Of a stretch of DNA of 13,143 bases, positions 1 through 7,149 are shown in pieces. Origin of the DNA: Thermoplasmata archaeon (GTDB lineage: Archaea; Thermoplasmatota; Thermoplasmata; Lutacidiplasmatales; UBA184); contig JASHUS010000193.1 in the NCBI GenBank assembly GCA_030039865.1, forward strand, positions 1 through 13,143, written 5' to 3'. The position numbers and the translations under genes were made by a program. Within the stretch, counting starts at the first letter, position 1. Every line of letters starts with the position of its first letter. Below the pieces are notes generated by a model, which searched no databases, was not told where the DNA came from, and saw only the letters and a list, made by a program, of their open reading frames with translations.

Positions 1-2
1 GC

Positions 3-3000
3 TCGGTCCTGCTCGACGTCAATTCAGCGCTCACGGCGCCGACGACGCCGGCCGTGAGCGCCACCGCGCTCGACGCGAACCAAGCCGCGTCGCTGACGAG
101 CACGCTCCCGTCGACCGGCACCGGACCGTACTCCTGGCAATGGCTGGTCGCGGTCAACTCGGGCGCGCTCCAGTCGGCGACGCAGTGCGCGGTCGCCAGC
201 GGAACCGGGGCGACGGCGGGGACTGTCGAAACCTGCTCGATCGCGGCCGACTCGCTCGCCGCCGGCGACAACTACACCTTCGCCCTCCAGGTCACCGACA
301 GCTCGGGGGCGGGTCCCGAAACCGTCGTGTCCGGCGGCGCGCCCTCCATAGAGGTGCGTCCGACCCTCGAGGCCCCGGTCGCTCCCTCCCTCAGCGCGGC
401 CATCCTCACGCTCGCGGGTTCCCTGACCGTGACCGGCTCCCTCCCTTCGACCGGCACGGCCCCGTACAACTGGACGTGGCTCGTCTCGACGAACGGCGGC
501 GCGTACGCCCTCGCGTCGCTCTGCGGCTCTTCCGAGAGCGGCTCGGGCGGGGAACCGGGCGCGACGGTCACTTGCCTCGTAGCCGGCGGCTCGGTGACCC
601 CCGGCGCGACGTACTCGTTCGAACTCGAGGTCAGTGATCGGGCCACGTCGAGCGAACAGGCGACCTCCTCGGCGTCGCCGTCCGTATCGGTCGCTCTCCC
701 GGCGATATCCCTCGAGACCGGTCAGGGACCGGTCGGCGCCACCTTCTCGATCGACGGCACGGGCTTCAGTTCCGCCGCCGCGGTGACCTTCGAGTTCGGG
801 ACCACGGCGATCGTGGCCAGCACCTGTTCGGTCGGATCCCTGTCGAGCTCGGGACTTCTCACCGCGAGCGATGGGGACTTCGACTGCACGTTCTCGGTGC
901 CCTCGGTCTCCGCGGGTTCGTACCCGCTCGTCGGGACGAACGCGGCCACGTCGACCGCGACTTCGGCGATTTCCTTCCTGGTGACGACCCCGCTGATCGC
1001 GGTCACCCCTCCCCAAGGTAGCCCGGGCAGCACCGTCACGGTGAACGGCACCGGCTTCTCGGTCGACTCGACCCTCGCTTCGCTGAATTTCGATGGCCAG
1101 CCCGTCGCGGCCTGCCTTTCGGGATCGCTGCAAACCAGCGGCACCGGTGCGTTCAGCTGCACGTTCCGTGTCCCGAACGGGATCTCGGGCTCGACCGTGA
1201 CCGCTACGGACGCCGGTGGTTCGTCGGCGACGGCGACCTACCGCCCCGTCTCACCGGCGTCCTCGGGCTCGCCGATCGGGACGTGGCTCTGGATCGTTGT
1301 CGTCGCGGCGGTCGTGGCGGTGCTTCTCATCGTCGTGGCGCTCCGTCGCCGTCGAAGTTCGCCGGCAGCGGCGGCGTCGTCCCCACCGACCGCCCCGTCC
1401 TCCGCGGCGGCTTCTCCCGCCGGGGACGAGCTGTTCGGCCCGTCGCCCCCGGCCCTTGCACCGACGGTCGCGTACGTGACCGTCCTTCCGGCCGTGACGG
1501 ACTCCGAGCCGGCCCCCGAGCCCACAGCGCCGTCCGGCATCCCCGCCACCCACGCGGAAGTGAGTGCGGAGCCGACGGAGCCGGTTCCCGAAGCGCCGAC
1601 GCCGGCTCCGCCGGCACCGGAGGAATCGAGCGCCGTCACGATCCCCTCGGATTCGCGGTCGGACGCGGAAGGGGCCATCGAGCTCGCCCCCGTCGGCTCG
1701 GCGTCCGTCGTCGAGGGAGAGGCCGTCAGCGCGGCGCCGATGGCCGCGTCGGGGCCCGAACCCAGTGCGGACCTCGCGGCAACGTCGGAGACGGCGACCG
1801 TCGCGCCCCTCGAGTCCCCTCTCGTTTCGCCGGAAGCGTCGAGTGCCGAAAACCCGAAGCTGCCGACCTCAGCGACCGCGTCAGTGCCCGCGCTCGAACC
1901 GATCGCCGGAGCCACTGCGTCCAGCGCCCTGCCGCTCGTCGAGCCGCTCCCCGAGTCCAACGCGCCGGCTTCCGGCCCTTCGGAAGAGGCCAGCGCCATC
2001 CCGGCGGAGTCGGAGGCCTCGCCCTCGGCGGGAGACCAGCTGGAGTCCTCCGAACCCGCTCCGTCGCCCGATGTTGTCAACGCGACGACCCCGGTCTCGG
2101 CCGTCACGCCCGAGAACGAGCCGAGTCCCCTGTTCTCGGCGGCCGTTCTCGAACCGACGACCGCGGAGCCGGCGGACGTGGCTCCCGCTGTCCCGCCGTT
2201 TTCAGTCCCCGAGTCCCCGGTGACCGCTCCGATCACATCGGAGCCGACGCTCGAGCCGAGTGTCGGACCGGAGGGAACTCCCGCCACGCTGCCCACAGAG
2301 CCCGCGGCTGATACGCCGCCGGCCACTCCCGAGTCGGCGGAACCGATCTCGGACATCGTCCCGCCGAGGTACGAGCTTCCCCCTCCCACGTTCGTCCCTT
2401 CGAGCGGTGAGTCACCCGTCCCGGCGACCGCGCCATTGACCGAGTCCCCCCTCGAGCCAGCGTTCCCTCCGACGGTCGAACCAAGCGCGGCGAGCTCTGA
2501 GCCTGCGCCGTTGACGTCGGTCGGGGGAGTCAGCGAGCCGCTCGAAACGAGTGCTGCCGCACCGATCGAGCCTGTGGCTGCGGCGCCCGAGACTATGATC
2601 GTGCCGCCTCGCTTCGAGCTCGCGAGTCCGATCCCCGACTCGAGCGTCGAGCCGCGTGCGGAGCCTTCGGCATCGCCCCCAGATCCCCTCCTTGGTTCGG
2701 ACCAGCCCGCCCCTGTTGCGGACTCCCCGGCCGCGAACGAGACGAGCTCCAGTCCCCCGGAGCGGACGCCCATCCCTGCCAGCGAGCCGACTCCCGAACC
2801 GCCAATCCCGACCCCCGCGTCGACGGTGGAGTCGTCCGGTACGGGGGGCGATACCGTAGTTTCCTCGCCGGAGGACCCGAGTCTCAGCGCGGAGCGGGCG
2901 CCGCCGGAGTCGCCATCCTGGGCTCCTGCAGCAGAGCCTCCGCTGAGCCCGCCCACGACGATCCCACCGGCCGAAGCGAAGCCCCCCTCCGCGGAGGAGG

Positions 3001-3371
3001 GGGTCGCTACACCGGCGTACCCGTCGGAGATCGCCGAATCCCCGCCCGGGACCTCCGCCGAGTCCGCGGCGTCCGCGACCGGTCCGGAAGGTGCGGACTC
3101 GCTCGCGGAGCCGACCCGGGCCACGAGCGAGAGCTCGTCTCCCTCGAACGAAGACTATCCCGTCCCGGCGCCCCTCACTCCCGCGAAGAGGGCCCCGCCC
3201 GACGCCCCCTCGCCGACTCCGAGCGAGGAGGAGACACAGGCGGCGGTCAACAGTCTGCTCTGGAAGCTCGTCTACCCGGGCGGCGAGGCGAAGGAAACGC
3301 GACCGAAGAAGCCGGAAGCGTCCGATTCGGGGAACGACGCGGGCTCCACAGCAGACGGGTCGGGCGCCTGA
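3..3371 (+). CDS. Single-span surface protein with Ig/TIG-like ectodomains and giant Pro/Ser/Glu-rich cytoplasmic tail (5' partial)
   Basis: The reading frame is open to the left edge, so the N-terminus and any signal peptide lie outside the window; the GTG at 54 is an internal valine. Seen, numbering residues from that valine: two related Ig-like modules (about 5-101 and 112-213, sharing LPSTGTxPYxWxWLV), two TIG/IPT-like modules (about 217-311 and 313-397, each with a GTGFS turn), one hydrophobic helix (411-430, bases 1284-1343) followed by four arginines, then about 675 residues rich in Pro, Ala, Ser, Glu and Thr with no cysteine. Each ectodomain has exactly one cysteine pair. By the positive-inside rule the long tail is cytoplasmic (inference). 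The fold assignments fit cell-surface adhesion or binding proteins; the ligand is unknown. The tail is almost certainly disordered and could be a docking platform. The next gene on the strand begins 96 bases later with its own TATA-like site. Confidence 0.85.
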   Translation, partial: SVLLDVNSALTAPTTPAVSATALDANQAASLTSTLPSTGTGPYSWQWLVAVNSGALQSATQCAVASGTGATAGTVETCSIAADSLAAGDNYTFALQVTDSSGAGPETVVSGGAPSIEVRPTLEAPVAPSLSAAILTLAGSLTVTGSLPSTGTAPYNWTWLVSTNGGAYALASLCGSSESGSGGEPGATVTCLVAGGSVTPGATYSFELEVSDRATSSEQATSSASPSVSVALPAISLETGQGPVGATFSIDGTGFSSAAAVTFEFGTTAIVASTCSVGSLSSSGLLTASDGDFDCTFSVPSVSAGSYPLVGTNAATSTATSAISFLVTTPLIAVTPPQGSPGSTVTVNGTGFSVDSTLASLNFDGQPVAACLSGSLQTSGTGAFSCTFRVPNGISGSTVTATDAGGSSATATYRPVSPASSGSPIGTWLWIVVVAAVVAVLLIVVALRRRRSSPAAAASSPPTAPSSAAASPAGDELFGPSPPALAPTVAYVTVLPAVTDSEPAPEPTAPSGIPATHAEVSAEPTEPVPEAPTPAPPAPEESSAVTIPSDSRSDAEGAIELAPVGSASVVEGEAVSAAPMAASGPEPSADLAATSETATVAPLESPLVSPEASSAENPKLPTSATASVPALEPIAGATASSALPLVEPLPESNAPASGPSEEASAIPAESEASPSAGDQLESSEPAPSPDVVNATTPVSAVTPENEPSPLFSAAVLEPTTAEPADVAPAVPPFSVPESPVTAPITSEPTLEPSVGPEGTPATLPTEPAADTPPATPESAEPISDIVPPRYELPPPTFVPSSGESPVPATAPLTESPLEPAFPPTVEPSAASSEPAPLTSVGGVSEPLETSAAAPIEPVAAAPETMIVPPRFELASPIPDSSVEPRAEPSASPPDPLLGSDQPAPVADSPAANETSSSPPERTPIPASEPTPEPPIPTPASTVESSGTGGDTVVSSPEDPSLSAERAPPESPSWAPAAEPPLSPPTTIPPAEAKPPSAEEGVATPAYPSEIAESPPGTSAESAASATGPEGADSLAEPTRATSESSSPSNEDYPVPAPLTPAKRAPPDAPSPTPSEEETQAAVNSLLWKLVYPGGEAKETRPKKPEASDSGNDAGSTADGSGA
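1284..1343 (+). other. Transmembrane helix separating ectodomains from cytoplasmic tail
   Basis: About twenty uninterrupted hydrophobic residues starting WLWIVVV, followed directly by RRRR and then a Ser/Pro/Ala stretch. The basic cluster after the helix predicts the following part to be inside the cell. It is the only convincing membrane segment in the visible part of this protein. Confidence 0.85.
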
Positions 3372-3423
3372 TCGCCCAAGGGGGCCCCACGGGCCCGGAC
3401 GCGGGTGGCGACCAGCGGGCCGA

Positions 3424-3433
3424 GCCTTAATGG
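3424..3433 (+). promoter_or_regulatory. TATA-like box of the VOC gene
   Basis: CCTTAATGG is the only AT-rich patch between the end of the surface-protein gene and the VOC gene. Its centre lies about 39 bases before the ATG at 3468, so initiation about 25 bases downstream would leave a leader of roughly 13 bases. Weak as a TATA match; position is the main support. Confidence 0.35.
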
Positions 3434-3467
3434 CGGGACGGGGCGTGACGGAGTCCGGGTACCTTGC

Positions 3468-3857
3468 ATGACGGCCATCATCGAAGGAATGGAAGCGGTC
3501 ACGGTCCACATCACCGACGTCGAGCGCGCGCGGAAGTTCTACCGGGACGTACTTGGCCTCATCGAGGTGGATTTCAATCCTCAAGCATCGCGATTGGCGT
3601 ACGCCATTCCCGGGACGACGACGCTGCTCACGATGCACATCACGACGCCGGAAGAAGGCGGGCGGGACCCCGGCACCGTCTCGGGTATCGTCTTCTCGAA
3701 CCCGGATCCCCGGGCCGCGATCGAGGAGATCCGGCGGCGCGGGGGCACGATCGTCAACGAAGCGAAGACCGCTCAATCCCCGATCGGGACCGTGGTGCGC
3801 GCGGTGTTTGCGGACCCGGACGGTAACGAGTTCATCCTCCGCCACGTGACGCGTTGA
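3468..3857 (+). CDS. VOC / glyoxalase-bleomycin resistance fold protein
   Basis: 129 residues, the usual size for a single VOC protein (two beta-alpha-beta-beta-beta modules). Seen: an N-terminal module with TVHITDVERARKFYRDVLGL, typical of the family, and a C-terminal module ending FADPDGNEFIL, the hallmark last strand. Candidate metal ligands are His14, His57 and Glu121. The position where glyoxalase I proteins carry the beta-5 histidine (around SGIVFSN) has none, so the metal site may be incomplete or altered. The substrate cannot be told from sequence: VOC proteins include lyases, dioxygenases, epimerases and binding proteins. I chose the ATG at 3468; a GTG at 3405 would add 21 uncharacteristic residues, and the ATG at 3489 is a possible alternative. 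Cytosolic, no signal peptide. It is convergent with the Kelch gene, with only 24 bases between the stop codons. Confidence 0.88.
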   Translation: MTAIIEGMEAVTVHITDVERARKFYRDVLGLIEVDFNPQASRLAYAIPGTTTLLTMHITTPEEGGRDPGTVSGIVFSNPDPRAAIEEIRRRGGTIVNEAKTAQSPIGTVVRAVFADPDGNEFILRHVTR

Positions 3858-3881
3858 GCCGCCGGCTCCTCGCGCGCGACG

Positions 3882-5060
3882 CTACACCTTCGTCCAGGTC
3901 CCACCCACGAACGACCACGTGTCGTCCTTGACCTTGGCCGGGATGTGGTAGCCGCCGAAGAGCACCACATAACCGGCGCTCGGATCGTCGGTGATCGAGG
4001 CCACCGCGAGGCCGTACGGATGCGTCGCGGGCGAGATCTCCGTCCACGCTCCGCCGAGGAACGTCCACGTGTCGTTGAACGTCGTGCTGTTGTTGGCTCC
4101 GCCGAAGAGCAGCAGGTACCCGTCCGCCGCGTCGTACGTCATCGCTGGCGCGCCACGGGCCGAGGGCCCCGGCGAGGAAATGTTCGTCCAGTGGCCGCCG
4201 ACGAACTTCCACGTGTCCCGATCCGGGTGGCCACAGAACCCGATCAGGCTCCCGCATCCGCCGAAAAGGACCAGATAGCCGTCCGCCGCGTCGTAGGCGA
4301 GGCCGGACGTTCCCCGCGCGGAGGGATGGGTTCCGAGGTGAAGCTCGGTCCAGGCACCGCCCGAGAATCTCCATGTATCGAAGTCGAACTTGTTCGTCCC
4401 GCTGGTGATCGTGGCCCCTCCGAAGAGGACGGTATAGTTGTCCGCCGGATCGAACGCGAACGACGCGGCGAAGCGGGCGCTGGGGTGGGTGACCGGCGAC
4501 CGCTCCGTCCACTGTCCGGCCGAGAACGTCCACGTGTCATTCAGCGAGGTGGTGCCGTTGTAGCCGCCGAACAGTACGACGTAGCCATCCGCCGCGTCGT
4601 ACGTCATCACCGGATCGAACCGCGCGGAGGGGTGGACCGACGGCGTGAGCTTCGTCCAGACCCCGCCGGAGAACTTCCAGGTGTCGCTGAGGTAGCTCTT
4701 CAGCGTGTACCCCCCGAAGAGCACGACGTACCCGTCCTTCGCGTCGTAGGCCATCCCGGCGCCGTATCGCGACGCGGGCGGGTCGGATCGACCCCCCGCG
4801 ATGCTGACGGAGCTCAGGGAAGATATCGCGGCGCGGCAACACGCGGGCTCCGGCAGGATCGAGGAGGTCTCACGGAGCGAGAGCGTACGCCCGGCTTCGG
4901 CAAGTGCGGCCGCTTGGGTCCCCGCTGACGGGAGCTCGTCCGCCGAGGCGCGCTGGACTTCACCGAAGTACGCAGGGAAACTCCAGGCGCCCCCTACCAC
5001 GGTCACCAGCACGAAAGCGACGGCCCATCCGGCCGTCGCGTTCCGCGTGACGGGCCCCAT
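3882..5060 (-). CDS. Secreted Kelch-repeat protein with six repeats
   Basis: 392 residues. The N-terminus has a hydrophobic export segment (about 11-30) that is either a cleaved signal or an N-terminal anchor. It is followed by a low-complexity linker and six Kelch repeats at about 95-140, 143-190, 192-241, 245-297, 298-344 and 347-392. Each shows the pattern HPSAR, YDAADGY, VVLFGG, DTW, F.GG.W, which is the diagnostic Kelch diglycine plus spaced aromatic signature. Six repeats would make a six-bladed beta-propeller, and the protein stops right after the last blade. Repeat 4 carries an insertion with two cysteines (269 and 276), possibly a disulphide-closed loop; a CC pair lies at 74-75. Kelch propellers bind proteins or sugars, or form enzymes such as galactose oxidase; nothing visible marks an active site. 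The ATG at 5060 has GGAG about 10 bases upstream. No clear TATA box was found in the 174-base gap before it. Confidence 0.9.
   Translation of the reverse strand: MGPVTRNATAGWAVAFVLVTVVGGAWSFPAYFGEVQRASADELPSAGTQAAALAEAGRTLSLRETSSILPEPACCRAAISSLSSVSIAGGRSDPPASRYGAGMAYDAKDGYVVLFGGYTLKSYLSDTWKFSGGVWTKLTPSVHPSARFDPVMTYDAADGYVVLFGGYNGTTSLNDTWTFSAGQWTERSPVTHPSARFAASFAFDPADNYTVLFGGATITSGTNKFDFDTWRFSGGAWTELHLGTHPSARGTSGLAYDAADGYLVLFGGCGSLIGFCGHPDRDTWKFVGGHWTNISSPGPSARGAPAMTYDAADGYLLLFGGANNSTTFNDTWTFLGGAWTEISPATHPYGLAVASITDDPSAGYVVLFGGYHIPAKVKDDTWSFVGGTWTKV
3885..4778 (-). repeat. Array of six Kelch repeats (protein-level)
   Basis: Six units of about 46-53 codons, each with a YD.ADGY block, a LFGG block and a DTW..F.GG.WT block. 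Similarity is also visible in the DNA, for example the recurring antisense of LFGG near 3950, 4105, 4265, 4430, 4565 and 4715. The units are diverged enough to be old, with length variation confined to loops after the LFGG. Confidence 0.85.
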
Positions 5061-5234
5061 GGTCGTTCTCCGGCGCGCCGGCGAGGACCCCGCGTTGGCC
5101 CGCGGGCGGTCCCTCGCCTACTTTGACGCGAATCCGCCCCCGGCTAGGTAAGGCTTTCCGAGCCGGTCTCGGGCACGTTCGGGTCCCCGGTTCCGCGAAG
5201 GAAGTTCCGTTCGACCGGCCCGCGATGTGGGAGC

Positions 5235-6869
5235 CTAGTGTGCGGACGCGTTCGCGACCAGGCCGTCGAGGAACCCGATCGGCGGGGTGCCGAACGAGAG
5301 CAGGGAGTCGTGGAAGCGTCGCAATGACGATCCGTAGCGAGTTGCGAGATACTTCGCGCGAACGTCGAGGATGGCGAGTTTGCCCAAGGTGTAGCAGAAG
5401 TACTCGGGGTTGTACGTGCCTCGGATCGCTTCGCGCTGCGCGTGGATCTCCTCGAGGTGCGCCTCGGCCTGCATCATCCGCGTTGCCTCCTCGACCGTCA
5501 TCCCTTGCGTGTGCATCGAGATCGACGCGATGAGCCGGCAGTCGCGGAGCAGGGCATCCCGCAGCTCGGCGACCTCCGCGTCGACCGACCGACCATCGTA
5601 GCCGGCCTCGACCGAGGCCTGCTCGCAGTAGTGGGCCCATCCTTCGCAGAACGAGAACGAGAACCAGACCTTGCGCGCGAGGCTCTGCTCGGTCCGCCGG
5701 AAGTGCAGGGCCTGCAGGTAGTGGCCCGGCCACACCTCGTGGACGGTCGTGTTCTTCAGCATCGCGGAATTGAGCGTGCGCATCCACCCGTCCCTCTGCG
5801 CCGCGGACCAGGCCGGATCGACCGTCGTCACCCAGTAGATCCCGTCGATCGGCTTCTCGAACGGGCCCGGGGGGCTCAGAGCGGCGGTCCACAGGTCGCG
5901 CGCCCAGGGCGGGGTCTCGCGAACATGGCAAAGCTCGGGCTCCGGGATGGTGGCGAGATCCCGGGTGCGGACGAACTCGCGCGCCTCGTCCGTGAGCCGA
6001 CGCACGAGCGGCAGGAGCTCCGCCTCCGTCGGATGGCGTTCGTTGAGTCGCGCGAGCAACGTGGCCGGCGGGGTACCCGTCTGTCGTCCAATCTCCGTCA
6101 GCCGATCCTGGTTCCGCTGAAGATCCGCGCGGCCGGCCGCCAGGATGTCCTCGACGGGCGTTCGCAGCCCTTCCCGGACCCACAGGAGTCGCTGGAACCG
6201 TTCGCGCCCGAGGCGGAAATCCTCGCTCGCTCTCGGGAGCCGGTCCTGCTGCAGCCACTGACCGAAGGAACGGGCGGCGTCGTCCGCGGCCGACCTTGCT
6301 TCCCGGACCGACGAGCGCAGTTCCGACGGCGCGGCAGCGGCCAGCGTCTCCCCCTCGGCAAAGTGCTCCGGCAGGCCCGACGCGATCTGGATCGCGAGCG
6401 TGACGAACGGCTTCGGAAGCACCGCTTCCAAGCGATGTCGCGCTGTGTCGAGGAGATGGGGGACACCCGCGAGGATCTGCCGTACGGCCCCGGCTCGCAC
6501 GTCGATCGGCGCGTAGTCCCGTGCGATGTAGTTCGTGAGGTCCGGCACGAACAGGTACGACATGGGATTTCGATCGAGATCGCGGGACTCGTTGAGCTCG
6601 AAGAGCGATCCGTCGAGCAGCAACCGGAGCAGGTCTCGATCCAGCTGACGCCCCGACGGAAGGTCCCGACCTCCGAGCTCGTCGAGACGTCGAAGGAGGG
6701 TTTGCGCGGTCCGGCTCCACGCCTGGGTCGCCTCGGCGGATAGATCGGGAAGCTTCCCGTCGTACTCGTGGAGTCCGAGTCCCGCCGCTTGGGTCGGATG
6801 GCTCTCGAAGAAATGTTCGGCGACCTCGGTCTCCAACGACGCGAGGGCGTCGACGGACGTCGTACTCAT
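5235..6869 (-). CDS. DUF885-family protein, putative zinc-dependent hydrolase
   Basis: 544 residues, close to usual DUF885 length, with no signal peptide, so probably cytosolic. Seen: HEVWPGH at residues 377-383 (a metal-site HExxPGH motif), then CEGWAHYCEQ at 408-417 (the family's EGWxxYxE block, with Glu409, His413 and Glu416 as possible further ligands or catalytic residues), and PEYFCYTLGKLAIL at 488-501. The N-terminal half is helical and variable. DUF885 proteins are widely annotated as putative metallopeptidase-like hydrolases, but few have been tested; peptidase activity here is inferred. The ATG at 6869 is preceded by GGAGAAGG, a plausible ribosome binding site, and no in-frame start lies just upstream. 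The gene is divergent from the 51-residue membrane protein across a 116-base gap. It is followed, after 174 bases, by the Kelch gene on the same strand. Confidence 0.92.
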   Translation of the reverse strand: MSTTSVDALASLETEVAEHFFESHPTQAAGLGLHEYDGKLPDLSAEATQAWSRTAQTLLRRLDELGGRDLPSGRQLDRDLLRLLLDGSLFELNESRDLDRNPMSYLFVPDLTNYIARDYAPIDVRAGAVRQILAGVPHLLDTARHRLEAVLPKPFVTLAIQIASGLPEHFAEGETLAAAAPSELRSSVREARSAADDAARSFGQWLQQDRLPRASEDFRLGRERFQRLLWVREGLRTPVEDILAAGRADLQRNQDRLTEIGRQTGTPPATLLARLNERHPTEAELLPLVRRLTDEAREFVRTRDLATIPEPELCHVRETPPWARDLWTAALSPPGPFEKPIDGIYWVTTVDPAWSAAQRDGWMRTLNSAMLKNTTVHEVWPGHYLQALHFRRTEQSLARKVWFSFSFCEGWAHYCEQASVEAGYDGRSVDAEVAELRDALLRDCRLIASISMHTQGMTVEEATRMMQAEAHLEEIHAQREAIRGTYNPEYFCYTLGKLAILDVRAKYLATRYGSSLRRFHDSLLSFGTPPIGFLDGLVANASAH

Positions 6870-6950
6870 CCTTCTCCGACCGAGGAGGAAAGAGGCATAG
6901 GCCTTGCGGAGGGAGGGTCCGGTCCAAGCGTGGGGAATGCGAATTCTACG

Positions 6951-6966
6951 GTATCATCAAATATGC
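6951..6966. promoter_or_regulatory. AT-rich divergent promoter island
   Basis: GTATCATCAAATATGC is the only AT-rich patch in the 116-base gap between two divergent genes. On the plus strand TCAAATAT is centred about 25 bases before the ATG at 6986, the spacing of an archaeal TATA box to a leaderless start. On the minus strand the same island reads CATATTTGATGAT and could drive the DUF885 gene with a leader of about 60 bases containing its GGAG site. Confidence 0.5.
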
Positions 6967-6985
6967 CGAGCCCGTCAAGCCGACC

Positions 6986-7141
6986 ATGACGGACTTCTTC
7001 GGCCTGCCGCTCGCGGTGATCCTGATCATCATCGGCATCATCGTGTTCGTGGCCGCATGGGTCGTCCATTGGCTGCTGCTGATCCTCGCGATCATTCTCG
7101 TGGTCGTGGGAATCTACTTCTTCGTCAGCGGCGGTCTGTAG
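6986..7141 (+). CDS. 51-residue two-helix membrane microprotein
   Basis: ATG to TAG, 51 residues, almost wholly hydrophobic: a short MTDFFGLPL start, helix one (about 9-25), a VVHW turn around residues 26-29, helix two (about 29-46) and a SGGL end. This reads as a membrane hairpin. Support that it is real: strong hydrophobic codon choice over the whole frame, a TATA-like site about 25 bases upstream that puts the transcript start at or next to the ATG, and a stop just before the convergent SRPBCC gene. No Shine-Dalgarno site is visible, in line with leaderless translation. Small hydrophobic proteins of this kind are often regulators or subunits of membrane complexes, but I recognise no family. 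It contains no cysteine and few charged residues (Asp3 is the only acidic one). Confidence 0.7.
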   Translation: MTDFFGLPLAVILIIIGIIVFVAAWVVHWLLLILAIILVVVGIYFFVSGGL

Positions 7142-7149
7142 CCGTCGAG

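Noticed and set aside
54..56. GTG as the start codon of the first gene
   Set aside because: The frame is open upstream to the window edge with continuous plausible sequence, no promoter or signal peptide follows, and an Ig-like module begins right there.
1238..3124. Long open frame of 628 codons antisense to the tail of the first gene, rich in Gly/Ser/Ala
   Set aside because: It mirrors the Pro/Ser/Glu-rich coding strand in GC-rich DNA, has no domain or hydrophobic pattern, and the plus-strand frame gives coherent domains and a membrane helix.
3380..3396. GGGGCCCC and GGGCCC repeats after the first gene as a terminator hairpin
   Set aside because: The stem is short with a three-base loop, each half is a palindrome by itself, and no T-run follows.
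2412..3845. Antisense frame of 477 codons covering the VOC gene and the tail
   Set aside because: Arg-rich composition without recognisable domains; the VOC protein on the other strand is clear.
4960..6927. Minus-strand frame of 655 codons in another register over the DUF885 gene
   Set aside because: The DUF885 register holds all family motifs; this one is Arg/Pro/Gly noise.
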